From the NCBI GenBank assembly GCA_039936115.1, contig JBDTIZ010000308.1, positions 1 through 10,282 on the forward strand: a stretch of DNA of 10,282 bases, read 5' to 3'. Positions within the stretch are counted from its first letter, which is position 1. Each line of letters starts with the position of its first letter. The notes under the pieces are model-generated. The model had not been told where the DNA came from, searched no databases, and saw only the letters and a program-made list of their open reading frames with translations. This DNA comes from DATIJJ01 sp039936115 (GTDB taxonomy: Bacteria; Pseudomonadota; Gammaproteobacteria; DSM-16500). Shown piece by piece: positions 1 to 6,987 of this stretch. A program made the translations under genes and the position numbers.

Positions 1-4
1 AACC

Positions 5-149
5 CCGCATCTTACTCTGTCACCCCGCACTTGTTGCGGGGTCTGGAATACAAAACATAAATACAGTCATTTAAAAAAATAAAAATGTATTTTGTATTAT
101 TTAAAGCCCGGACCCCGCAACAAGTGCGGGGTGACAGAGTAAGATGCGG
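5..149. repeat. 145-bp nested palindromic repeat element
   Basis: Two 39-nt arms, 5-43 and 111-149, are perfect reverse complements. Inside them 47-55 (AATACAAAA) pairs with 90-98 (TTTTGTATT), so nearly the whole segment can fold into one long hairpin with an AT-rich centre. Each arm also contains its own small palindrome: ACCCCGCA, a 5-nt loop, then TGCGGGGT (22-42 and 112-132). The GC-rich arms contrast with the AT-rich surroundings. ACCCCGCA recurs at 2-9, so the repeat may continue left of the window. Two inverted copies of a short dispersed repeat, or a small non-autonomous MITE-like element, would both fit. No transposase lies nearby. Confidence 0.85.
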
Positions 150-205
150 TTACAGTGCTTTCTCAAGAGTGTTTAATATCTATGCTGATTTACCGGATGC
201 TAGTG

Positions 206-254
206 CGCGAAGGCGGGAATCTATCCAGATGGTTTCTCGCCTTCGCGGGAATGA
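206..254. repeat. Short GC-rich palindromic repeat
   Basis: CGCGAAGGCG (206-215) and its exact complement CGCCTTCGCG (238-247) flank a 22-nt loop, and GCGGGAAT occurs in both halves (213-220 and 245-252). The right half, CTTCGCGGGAATGACA, resembles the 'TTCCCGC...GCGGGAATGACA' dispersed palindromes found in many proteobacterial genomes. It is probably an intergenic repeat; no coding role is seen. Confidence 0.6.
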
Positions 255-332
255 CAGGTTGCTGGCGATTGAGCCGTGTACTGAGAAACTTGCAAGCACG
301 TTTCTTAGGAGAGTTGGGAAATTTATTGCTTC

Positions 333-350
333 AAGTATTCTATTATACTT
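333..350. other. Small hairpin downstream of 361-918 gene
   Basis: AAGTAT, a 6-nt loop and ATACTT form a perfect 6-bp stem just beyond the stop codon of the minus-strand gene ending at 361. It is AT-rich and is not followed by a U-run on the minus strand, so it is at best a weak terminator or an mRNA 3'-end hairpin. Between the two palindromes and this hairpin I see no gene in 1-360; the open frames there run straight through the palindromes. Confidence 0.2.
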
Positions 351-360
351 TTGCCATGGG

Positions 361-918
361 TCAATTTGAGCCCGGATGCATTGCTGAGTTAGCCATTGTT
401 ACCAATGCTTTTTTGATATTAACGCCGTTTTGCCACGTTAGCATGTAAGCTACATCATCCAATTTCCACTCTAATGATGGATTATGCCAATCACCTTCTG
501 CATGCCCTGGCGTGTAGACTGCAGGCAGCCCATCAGCAAGCATAATGGATTGTTTTTTAATCTTGGTATGTGTTTTCATATCAAAATAGATTTGCTCAAT
601 TTTACCTTTGTTTTGCGCCATGATGTATCCTACGTTGCAAAAATGCGCACCATTGCAATCTGCTGTTGAGTCTATATAGATAGCCCAAAAATCTGAACGG
701 CTAGTTTCGCTTGCATATAGTTTCACATGTGATGTTGGTACTTCCGCTGGGAAAATAACGGACATGTTTGAATTGTTTTTTGCGTTTTTCAGTACTGCAT
801 CAAGGTTATTAATATAATTTGTAGTAGGGCGCATTGTTGTTTGGGCGGCACAAGCATCGACACTTGTGAGTGTAAGAATTGATGCACAGGCTAGTGCAAT
901 TTTTTTTTGGAAAATCAT
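361..918 (-). CDS. Small exported protein of unknown function
   Basis: This 185-residue protein starts with a Sec-type signal peptide: lysines at 5-6, a hydrophobic core at about 7-20, and a probable cleavage site near Ala-Cys-Ala-Ala at 22-25. The mature part is therefore about 160 residues and is likely periplasmic or secreted. It has two cysteines spaced CNGAHFC (88-94) that could form a disulfide. Motifs such as LADGLPAVYTPGHA (127-140), a Trp-rich stretch, and a C-terminal 'TMANSAM' recall a family of small secreted proteins seen in Legionellales and other bacteria (C-x-GA-x-x-C, then LADG-x-x-GYFTPG, then an aromatic core). That resemblance is from memory and no function is known for the family. 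The ATG at 918 has AGGAA about 9 nt upstream and its own strong promoter, so it is transcribed separately from the large gene behind it. Confidence 0.85.
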   Translation of the reverse strand: MIFQKKIALACASILTLTSVDACAAQTTMRPTTNYINNLDAVLKNAKNNSNMSVIFPAEVPTSHVKLYASETSRSDFWAIYIDSTADCNGAHFCNVGYIMAQNKGKIEQIYFDMKTHTKIKKQSIMLADGLPAVYTPGHAEGDWHNPSLEWKLDDVAYMLTWQNGVNIKKALVTMANSAMHPGSN

Positions 919-950
919 TAGTGAGTTCCTGGGTGGCTAAGTGAATGTTG

Positions 951-978
951 ATTATAATATTTCAAAAAGTAAGGTCAA
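951..978 (-). promoter_or_regulatory. Sigma-70 type promoter for the 361-918 gene
   Basis: On the minus strand, TTGACC (973-978) and TATAAT (951-956) are separated by 16 nt. This is five of six -35 bases and a perfect -10. Transcription would begin near 944, giving a leader of about 25 nt before the ATG at 918. It is the best promoter in the window. Confidence 0.75.
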
Positions 979-982
979 GCGG

Positions 983-998
983 TGAATTTAAAAATTCA
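983..998. other. AT-rich hairpin after the large repeat gene
   Basis: TGAATT, TTTA, AATTCA (minus-strand reading) lies 8 nt past the stop codon of the gene ending at 1007. The stem is 6 bp without GC strength and no U-run follows, so termination here is uncertain. It sits immediately upstream of the -35 box of the next gene. Confidence 0.2.
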
Positions 999-1006
999 TG
1001 AAAGGG

Positions 1007-4000
1007 CTAACCGGAGGGCTTACTCGGAGTTCGCGCCACTTTTGCTGTATCTTCTTTAACTTCTTTACCCTCTTTTTCTGTTTTAACTTCCGGGCCACCT
1101 GCGCTGCGTTTGAAAAACATAAATGGATTATTTTCTGGCTGTGTTCGTGTAGATAGGTCAGATAAAAATTCGCTCTTCAGATCAGGATGATGTTCAAGCA
1201 TCTCCATGATTGTCTCATAATCATTGTTAGTCTTCATTAAAGAGAACAGGTTTTCTTTTACTTTAGCAAAGAATAAATTGTCTAAAGGCTCACCCAATGC
1301 TGACATAATATCCTTGATAGGTTCAAGTGACTTACGATCAACACAAGATAGCATTATGTCAATAAATTCAGATTTTTGTTCCAGATCAGGATTTTTTAAA
1401 ATAGATACTAGAATTTTTATATCTTGTCGTTGTAATTGATCCTGAATACTAATTAAAAAATCCCAGCGTTTTTCGCTAGGAATACTGCTTAAAAATCTAT
1501 TTATAATTTCAACCTCGAAGAAGTATTTATCATCAGTGGCAAATTGCAGTAACTTGCTTTTTGCTGCTTCGTAGAAGCTCAATAGTTCATTCTTTGGGAG
1601 ATAATCAGAGAGAGTTATATAATCAGTAGTTTCTTTCATAGAAGCCAGCAGGAATTCTTTTATGTTGTCAAAAATTGAGGATATAAATGTGGGAGGCGCA
1701 TGTCCAGTAGCCACAAAATCCTTGTATTCAGAAAGCAAATAACTCCAGTTACTAGACGTATATAATTCTTTATTTAGGATTTTATCGATAAATATTTTCC
1801 GTTGGTCTAGCTCTAAAACAAGCAAAATACGCATCATGTCTCTTGGCAATCGAAACGCGGATACTAAAAATTCTGGTAATATATCTTTGAATAGCTCAAA
1901 ACATTCCGCGCGTTCATTTTTTGATAATGCACGCATTATCGCACTGAAGGCATAGATATCTGTAATTAACGCAGGTAATCTCATTTTTATAATGTCAAAA
2001 TAAGCATCATGTAATTCACTGTCTTTCAGTACACTTTTATCCTCTTTTGAGTCAAGTATCGTAAATAAAGTCACCGCCTTTCGATAATCATAGTGCAACA
2101 TACGATCATCGCCTCTTGTTTTTGTCCAGCCATCCAAATTCTCCTTCATCATCTTGAAAAATTCATTTTTTTGCAAAGGTTCTAGTAACTTAAAAATATA
2201 ACCAAATTCATTCATTTCATTACTGAATCCTCTAATAAAAGTTATAAGTTTATTTTTTATCTTGTCAAAGTAATAATTGTTCTGTGTTTCAGATAATTTC
2301 TTCGTTATAAAACCAAAATTAGAACTGCTAGATGTGATTCCAATTAGCTTGTCTTTGACTTTTTCAAAATATAATCCATTTTGTTTGGGAGATAAATTAG
2401 AAAATATATAATCAAAATCCGTACTATTACTAGTCAGGTTAAATAATTTATTTAGAATTTTATCAAAATAAATTTCTTTTTGCGGATCAGATAATTTAGA
2501 AGTCATAATACAGTGAAAATCTCTGCCATCCTTTGTAAGATCAATTAATTTATCCTGAATGAGCTCAAAATAAATATTTATTTGTTTGTCAGGCAGAATT
2601 TCTGTAATAGCTTTAAATTGATCGGCATATATTATTGAAGCAATTATTAATTTCGAATCTATCAATTCACAAAAAAGCTCTCTTTGCTGCACATTGAGTT
2701 GTTCTAGAATCGAAACAAAGGAAGACGGCAAAGAAACAGAGTGGAGAGATATTAATTTAACTAAATGAGTTTTAACTGATTCATAACAAACTCTCTTCTG
2801 TGCTTCATCTAATGCTTCCATGATATTTTTAAAATCTTGCGCATTATTAATTAATACAAAAAAATTATCTCTTGCTAATGAAAAATATCTAACCTTTTCA
2901 TTGGGAGGTAAAACTTTCATTATCTTTGCGAAATCCTCCGAGGTGGTGGTGAGATCCATTAATTTATTTTCCATCAGATAAAAATACTTTATATCTATTG
3001 ACTCTGATTTTGTTTTTTCTGGTATGGATATTGCTGCAGCGTCACTAACACTTTTTAATTCTTTTGATTCCTGTAGAAACTGATTTTTTAGTCGAGATTC
3101 CTGCATTACGGTTAAGATTTGTATAAAATTGCTGGCGCTTTTCGTTATCTTAATCAGCTCAGCAGGTACTTTTTCAAAATATAACAATCTTTGCTCTACT
3201 GATAAGCTTGATGATTGTATAATAAGAGCCACATCCTCCGGTGTTTTTGTTAACTCTGGCAATTTATCTTTTATTAAATCAAAATATAATAACTTCTTCG
3301 GATCAGGCAATTGATCCATAAATATTATAAACCCATCGGCAGAAGTCGTTAATTCTAGGAATTTGTTTTTATTTTTAAATAGCTCAAATACAATTTCGCG
3401 ATTTGCGGATGATAAAAAATTAATTAAGTTTACAAGATCATAAGGACTTTTTGGAAGTGTTAAAAGTTTATCTTGACATAACTTTAAGAAATCGCTTATT
3501 TTTTCTTCTGGAAGGCCTTTTATAATATTCTTAAAATCATATATATTTGTCATTATATCAAGAAGTTTTGGATACATCTTATCTAAAAATAATTTATCTT
3601 TAGAAACCGATGATAATGCTCCGCGTATTTCTAAAAAATTTGATGATGTAAATCTATAGTCAGTAGTATTGATTGCATCAATGAATTCAGAAAATTTAGA
3701 GTCACTCAAATAATTTAACCCGTTAGCAAAAGCTTCGCCGTTATGCTTAACAAATTTAGTGATCGCCTTACCGCCGATTCCTTGAATAAAAGGGCCTATT
3801 TGTTGATCGCCTAAATTGTATAGAATAGTAAAAAATCCACTAATATCCTGTATGCTGTTTATGATACAGGCTCTAAATGAGCGGCCCTCTTTCTCTATCA
3901 GTTTAGCATCAGAAAGAACTGATCTTATTTCGTCATTTTCTAAATTTTTTAAAATTAATATCACATCATCTGGTGTGGTGATACTTTCAGGGGAAACACT

Positions 4001-4219
4001 TTTAATTTGTTGGGCACTTAGACAGAGTCGATCTCGACCTTGATATTGTAGTTTGGTTTTACTAGAGGATGCTAATGCATCTTCTAAATTCTTTTTTGCT
4101 TGCAAAAACTTTTCTTTATAAGCAGTCTTGTGATTTTCTTTTTCCGCAACATTGAGTTTAATTTCAGAGAATTTTGCTTCATTCTTTTCATTGATGCCAT
4201 ATAAATCTTTTGCGAGCAT
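1007..4219 (-). CDS. Giant helical-repeat protein, C-terminal part of a split gene
   Basis: The frame holds 1070 residues. From about residue 208 to 1015 it is built from diverged tandem units of about 33-37 residues with the pattern Y/C-F-x-x-I-K-x-K-L-x-x-L-T-x-x-x-x-D-F-x-x-I-M-x-x-L. Unit starts are visible near residues 312, 347, 412, 445, 478, 550, 584, 617, 650, 687, 740 and 773. This predicts an alpha-helical solenoid of the kind used for protein binding; I cannot assign it to TPR, HEAT or another named family. Residues 1-50 are charged and helical, probably coiled. The tail (1025-1070) is disordered and Lys/Glu-rich. No signal peptide or membrane segment is seen. The first ATG (4219) lacks a convincing ribosome site and lies inside the upstream ORF, so this is more likely the continuation of the 5292-4084 ORF through a frameshift than an independent gene. 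A type IV effector is a plausible but unproven role. Confidence 0.75.
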   Translation of the reverse strand: MLAKDLYGINEKNEAKFSEIKLNVAEKENHKTAYKEKFLQAKKNLEDALASSSKTKLQYQGRDRLCLSAQQIKSVSPESITTPDDVILILKNLENDEIRSVLSDAKLIEKEGRSFRACIINSIQDISGFFTILYNLGDQQIGPFIQGIGGKAITKFVKHNGEAFANGLNYLSDSKFSEFIDAINTTDYRFTSSNFLEIRGALSSVSKDKLFLDKMYPKLLDIMTNIYDFKNIIKGLPEEKISDFLKLCQDKLLTLPKSPYDLVNLINFLSSANREIVFELFKNKNKFLELTTSADGFIIFMDQLPDPKKLLYFDLIKDKLPELTKTPEDVALIIQSSSLSVEQRLLYFEKVPAELIKITKSASNFIQILTVMQESRLKNQFLQESKELKSVSDAAAISIPEKTKSESIDIKYFYLMENKLMDLTTTSEDFAKIMKVLPPNEKVRYFSLARDNFFVLINNAQDFKNIMEALDEAQKRVCYESVKTHLVKLISLHSVSLPSSFVSILEQLNVQQRELFCELIDSKLIIASIIYADQFKAITEILPDKQINIYFELIQDKLIDLTKDGRDFHCIMTSKLSDPQKEIYFDKILNKLFNLTSNSTDFDYIFSNLSPKQNGLYFEKVKDKLIGITSSSSNFGFITKKLSETQNNYYFDKIKNKLITFIRGFSNEMNEFGYIFKLLEPLQKNEFFKMMKENLDGWTKTRGDDRMLHYDYRKAVTLFTILDSKEDKSVLKDSELHDAYFDIIKMRLPALITDIYAFSAIMRALSKNERAECFELFKDILPEFLVSAFRLPRDMMRILLVLELDQRKIFIDKILNKELYTSSNWSYLLSEYKDFVATGHAPPTFISSIFDNIKEFLLASMKETTDYITLSDYLPKNELLSFYEAAKSKLLQFATDDKYFFEVEIINRFLSSIPSEKRWDFLISIQDQLQRQDIKILVSILKNPDLEQKSEFIDIMLSCVDRKSLEPIKDIMSALGEPLDNLFFAKVKENLFSLMKTNNDYETIMEMLEHHPDLKSEFLSDLSTRTQPENNPFMFFKRSAGGPEVKTEKEGKEVKEDTAKVARTPSKPSG

Positions 4220-5292
4220 TTCAACACAAAATACTTCTCTTTTTTTCCTAATCTTGCTCCTATTTCTTTTATCATTTTTGTTTTTATAGTTTCATCGTCT
4301 TCTTTAATTGCATCTACTTCTTTTTGAATTTCTTGTAGGATTCTTTCGCCTTTAAGAATTTTACTGTCTATTATTTCTTTAAATTCTTTCTCCTCAAATG
4401 CACGGTTTTCTGCGGCATTTTCATTTTTATTATCTCTAATATCTGTTAAATGATGCCAATAAAGTCGAAATTCATCTATCGCGATAAGCGAAAATGGGTT
4501 GGCCTCGCTTGCTGTTCCACCTTCTACTCCATGTTCTCCTCCTCTTCTTAATCCACTGATGAGACTTTTGATCGCGCCATATAAATCACCGCTTTCTTTA
4601 AGAATTTGGTTATATGTATCAAGTGAGGAAACGATGTCTTCGGTGATGATAGAGTGCTTGATTAATCGTCTTCGCTCATCATCATTCAGCTTGACTGGAT
4701 GTGGATATTTACCGGTTGTATCCAACACATAAGGATTGATACAGATAGCATTCAAAGTGCTCTCATCAGAACTCAAGTCTAGAAAATTTAATAGTTGTAT
4801 CGGGATGAGAGATTCATTATCTGTACTAGTAATATAGAATCTCAATACTTGCTCAAGCGCCATTTTCTCTAAATCTTGATTGTCAGTACCGCTTTGGTCT
4901 TTAGTGTATTTAATTGTAGGCATCAAAAATGCTAAAGCAGATTTTTCTTTTGTGTTATTGGCTAAATACTCTCCGACCATACAACAAAGACGTGTGGATT
5001 CTGCTGTCGGGATCGAAGTGTAGCTTAAAAAAGTTCCTTTATTATCGCGCCAACGTTCTTCTAAAAATTTGGCTAATGCGGCATTAATTTCAGCCTCTGG
5101 TTTTTCTTGTTCTAGAATTGTTTTAATATTTGCAAGTACATTATTGCTATCTTTTTTTTCTAATTCTGCCCGCAAAGATTCGCCTGCGCTTTTTTCCTCA
5201 GGCATTTTAAAGTGATTGAGTTCTGTTTTAAGTGCCTCTAAGGTGAGAGTGCTTTTACTCTCGTCAGAATCACTGTTCCTTGAAGCTACCAT
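4084..5292 (-). CDS. N-terminal part of the split repeat protein
   Basis: The frame holds 402 residues. Residues 1-351 look like genuine acidic, helical protein with no signal peptide: Glu/Lys-rich helices near 15-75, a Trp-containing region at 75-100, a Gly-rich linker (GLRRGGEHGVEGG, about 240-255), then a charged probable coiled coil to about 351. Residues 352-402 are Lys-rich and overlap the better-looking coding frame of the next ORF, so they are probably out-of-frame read-through. A shift at the A7 run (4240-4246) would join residue 351, via seven codons, to the 1070-residue ORF, giving about 1428 residues. The start at 5292 is supported by GAGGAT about 7 nt upstream. No domain family is recognised. 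Alternatives are a recent pseudogene, a homopolymer sequencing error, or regulated frameshifting. Confidence 0.7.
   Translation of the reverse strand: MVASRNSDSDESKSTLTLEALKTELNHFKMPEEKSAGESLRAELEKKDSNNVLANIKTILEQEKPEAEINAALAKFLEERWRDNKGTFLSYTSIPTAESTRLCCMVGEYLANNTKEKSALAFLMPTIKYTKDQSGTDNQDLEKMALEQVLRFYITSTDNESLIPIQLLNFLDLSSDESTLNAICINPYVLDTTGKYPHPVKLNDDERRRLIKHSIITEDIVSSLDTYNQILKESGDLYGAIKSLISGLRRGGEHGVEGGTASEANPFSLIAIDEFRLYWHHLTDIRDNKNENAAENRAFEEKEFKEIIDSKILKGERILQEIQKEVDAIKEDDETIKTKMIKEIGARLGKKEKYFVLKCSQKIYMASMKRMKQNSLKLNSMLRKKKITRLLIKKSFCKQKRI
4240..4261 (-). promoter_or_regulatory. Candidate -1 frameshift or slippage site (A7 with upstream SD-like AGGAG)
   Basis: On the minus strand the coding frame reads GGA AAA AAA GAG, placing a heptamer A AAA AAA (4246-4240) in the phase required for -1 slippage. 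An SD-like AGGAG (4261-4257) lies 10 nt upstream, the spacing of the stimulator in Escherichia coli dnaX. A -1 shift, or insertion of one A by RNA polymerase, moves exactly from the 402-residue frame into the 1070-residue frame. No strong downstream stem-loop is visible, unlike dnaX, so polymerase slippage or a plain indel is also possible. Confidence 0.5.
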
Positions 5293-5382
5293 AAAAAATC
5301 CTCAATTTTAGTTAAGGTGTGATAATCCGTTGTTTATAATATTTAGTATAGCAGTACAGGATTGGTAATATTTCTTCATTGA

Positions 5383-5583
5383 TTACTTCAATTATTAACT
5401 ATTGAAAAATATAGAGATTTAAGAATTGAGCGAATAAGCGATAACTGGTCAGACTATAATAAAGCGGGTGAAAAGACGTGGGATATTGCAATCTGGTTAT
5501 CGCTTGATGTGATACAACAATGGCATGTTACAGATCGCGATTATGATGGGAACAAAAAGACATGCTTTCTCTTCTTTTTTTGA
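5383..5583 (+). pseudogene. Start-less coding remnant
   Basis: One plus-strand frame stays open for 66 codons, from after the stop at 5380-5382 to TGA at 5581-5583. It reads like real protein: ...RIERISDNWSDYNKAGEK followed by TWDIAIWLSLDVIQQW and HVTDRDYDGNKK. There is no ATG and no plausible ribosome site, and the last residues become Phe-rich (CFLFFF), as if the frame has decayed. It is probably the left-over piece of a longer gene between two minus-strand genes. The parent family is not recognised. Apart from this piece, the 5293-5633 gap holds the leader of the 5292 gene and one hairpin. Confidence 0.45.
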
Positions 5584-5600
5584 AATTCATCAATTGAGTA

Positions 5601-5627
5601 TCAGATATTTTTTTGCGTAATACCTGA
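5601..5627. other. Hairpin at the 3' end of the 5634-6761 gene
   Basis: TCAGATATT (5601-5609) and AATACCTGA (5619-5627) form a 9-bp stem with one G-U wobble (on the minus-strand transcript) and a 9-nt loop. It lies 7 nt beyond the stop of the minus-strand gene and about 17 nt after the plus-strand remnant. There is no U-run directly after the stem in either direction, so a terminator role is only possible. Confidence 0.3.
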
Positions 5628-5633
5628 GACCCC

Positions 5634-6761
5634 TTAACTTCGACGTGGTCTTCTACCTATGCTGCTAACCATTGAATCTCCTCTTCTTTCTTCCGCATAA
5701 CGTGCTCCAAATAAATTATTCATATCTTTAGATTCTTCAACAAGGTTACGATTATTAATACGTGCATGTTTGTCACTAAAAAAACCTGCTTTAGAAATCA
5801 GACTTTCATTGCCACGAATGGATAATTCAAGATAAAAATTCAATCGTGCGTAATTAACTAATGTCCAGTTTCGTCCGAAAGCCCAAGTGCACATGCCAAC
5901 CAATCGCTGAGATGTCTTGATATGAACAGGTATGGTCAATGTATCTGTAGGATGAGTATTTAATACATAGCTTTGCTTGGAATTAATGACCAGTCCGCCT
6001 CTCGCTAAATAACTAGGTTCGCAAAAATAATTTGGAAGCGCAATCCAATGCATAGAATCATGAGGATGAACACTATCATAGGAACGAGGAGCGTTTTCTC
6101 CTGGATAATAACAGTTATACTGCGTAGCTCGATAACTCGTACTATGATTACTGGCTTTTGCTGAAAGTTCAAAATCATTAATACGACATTTATTGAGCAC
6201 ATGTGAAGTATGATAATCAACGTGTCCTTCTACATGACCACCAAAACCTTGTATTCCTCCACCAACACTTGCGCCAACTACCCAATGTCCGGAAATCTGT
6301 TCTGTTTCTCGATATTTATTTTTATTTGCTGAACTTTCTATATCGGGTTTATATTCATAAATTGATTTAATACAATCAGATTTGGGTTGAATTTTTAATC
6401 CTACTTCATCCTGATAAGGCTCTAAAAATCTTGGTATCATTTTATCTTCGTAGCCTGCTGGCTCAAAACCAGCTTTTACATCTAATTTTAATATTGGCTG
6501 ATCATGATTCGTTATGCTTGTTTTAACAGATAATCTAATACTCGCGCTCTTTTTGTAGAATACCCATGCCTCGTAATCTAATGCTGGATAGAGCGAGGAT
6601 CTATCATCTCTAATCCATGCATCGGAACAAAACCAATTTCTGGCCCACGGCTTCCACTGTTGCTCAGGATAATCAAATTCAGTTATATTTCTTCCCGTAG
6701 GCCACGCGGTAGAGCTGTCAAGACTTACTATTTCAATTTCTTTGGTGGATTTTCTTTGCAT
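5634..6761 (-). CDS. Candidate leukocidin-like beta-barrel pore-forming protein
   Basis: The 375-residue protein has no signal peptide and no hydrophobic helix. It is rich in Trp, Tyr, His and short alternating segments typical of beta-sheet. Residues 158-190 (starting GHWVVGASVGGGIQGFGG) form a Gly-rich stretch of alternating polar and apolar residues. It is flanked by about 150 residues of beta-rich sequence before it and about 140 after it (LPNYFCEPSYLARGGLV at 242-258). This order resembles the N-terminal sandwich, pre-stem and rim layout of the leukocidin/hemolysin toxin family. The match is by pattern only; other beta-rich folds are possible. The C-terminus is basic (RRPRRS) and contains RGDS at 360-363. 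The ATG at 6761 follows GAGGA by 8 nt. It is divergent from the PAS gene across a 226-nt gap. Without a Sec signal, release would need another secretion route or lysis. Confidence 0.45.
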   Translation of the reverse strand: MQRKSTKEIEIVSLDSSTAWPTGRNITEFDYPEQQWKPWARNWFCSDAWIRDDRSSLYPALDYEAWVFYKKSASIRLSVKTSITNHDQPILKLDVKAGFEPAGYEDKMIPRFLEPYQDEVGLKIQPKSDCIKSIYEYKPDIESSANKNKYRETEQISGHWVVGASVGGGIQGFGGHVEGHVDYHTSHVLNKCRINDFELSAKASNHSTSYRATQYNCYYPGENAPRSYDSVHPHDSMHWIALPNYFCEPSYLARGGLVINSKQSYVLNTHPTDTLTIPVHIKTSQRLVGMCTWAFGRNWTLVNYARLNFYLELSIRGNESLISKAGFFSDKHARINNRNLVEESKDMNNLFGARYAEERRGDSMVSSIGRRPRRS

Positions 6762-6987
6762 AAAAAATTCCTCGATTTATCTTTAAAATAGAAAGTTTTG
6801 AATGATACATAATAATGAAAGGCAAAATTAGAGTACTTTCTACTTATTGATAACTTTTTTATGGCATAAGAAAATTAAGCTATTTTTTACTTAAAAGTAC
6901 AACTTTCAATAAGTTAAGGAGTATTCCAATTGTTTTATGAGGCGTGTATAATTATCAATCTAAGTTCGCGTAATTAGGTAATCTTTA
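6762..6987. promoter_or_regulatory. Divergent intergenic region with PAS-gene -10 box
   Basis: This gap separates the minus-strand gene starting at 6761 from the plus-strand gene starting at 6988 and should carry both promoters. For the plus gene, TATAAT lies at 6947-6952 with a weak TTCCAA at 6924-6929 (17-nt spacing). For the minus gene I see only AT-rich candidates. CAATAAGT and its complement, and AAAGTAC and its complement, both occur in the region (about 6831-6849 and 6894-6914), but not in a clean dyad. Confidence 0.4.

Noticed and set aside
85..448. Two overlapping plus-strand open frames (85-369 and 155-448)
   Set aside because: They run through both palindromic repeats and into the antisense of the 361-918 gene; the GC-rich repeats simply lack stop codons in those frames.
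484..669. Plus-strand open frame inside the exported-protein gene
   Set aside because: Antisense to a gene with a signal peptide, ribosome site and promoter; its composition looks like a shadow.
5634..5700. RGDS motif as an integrin-binding site
   Set aside because: A four-residue match in an Arg-rich tail is easily due to chance; noted in the gene entry but not claimed as function.
6005..6220. Ile/Met-rich minus-strand frame inside the 375-residue gene
   Set aside because: Alternative frame of the leukocidin-like gene, low complexity and no ribosome site; not a membrane peptide gene on this evidence.
6762..6987. Search for PmrA-type tandem TTAA boxes controlling effector genes
   Set aside because: TTAA motifs occur but with spacings of 16 and 23 nt, not the ~11-nt period expected for PmrA sites.
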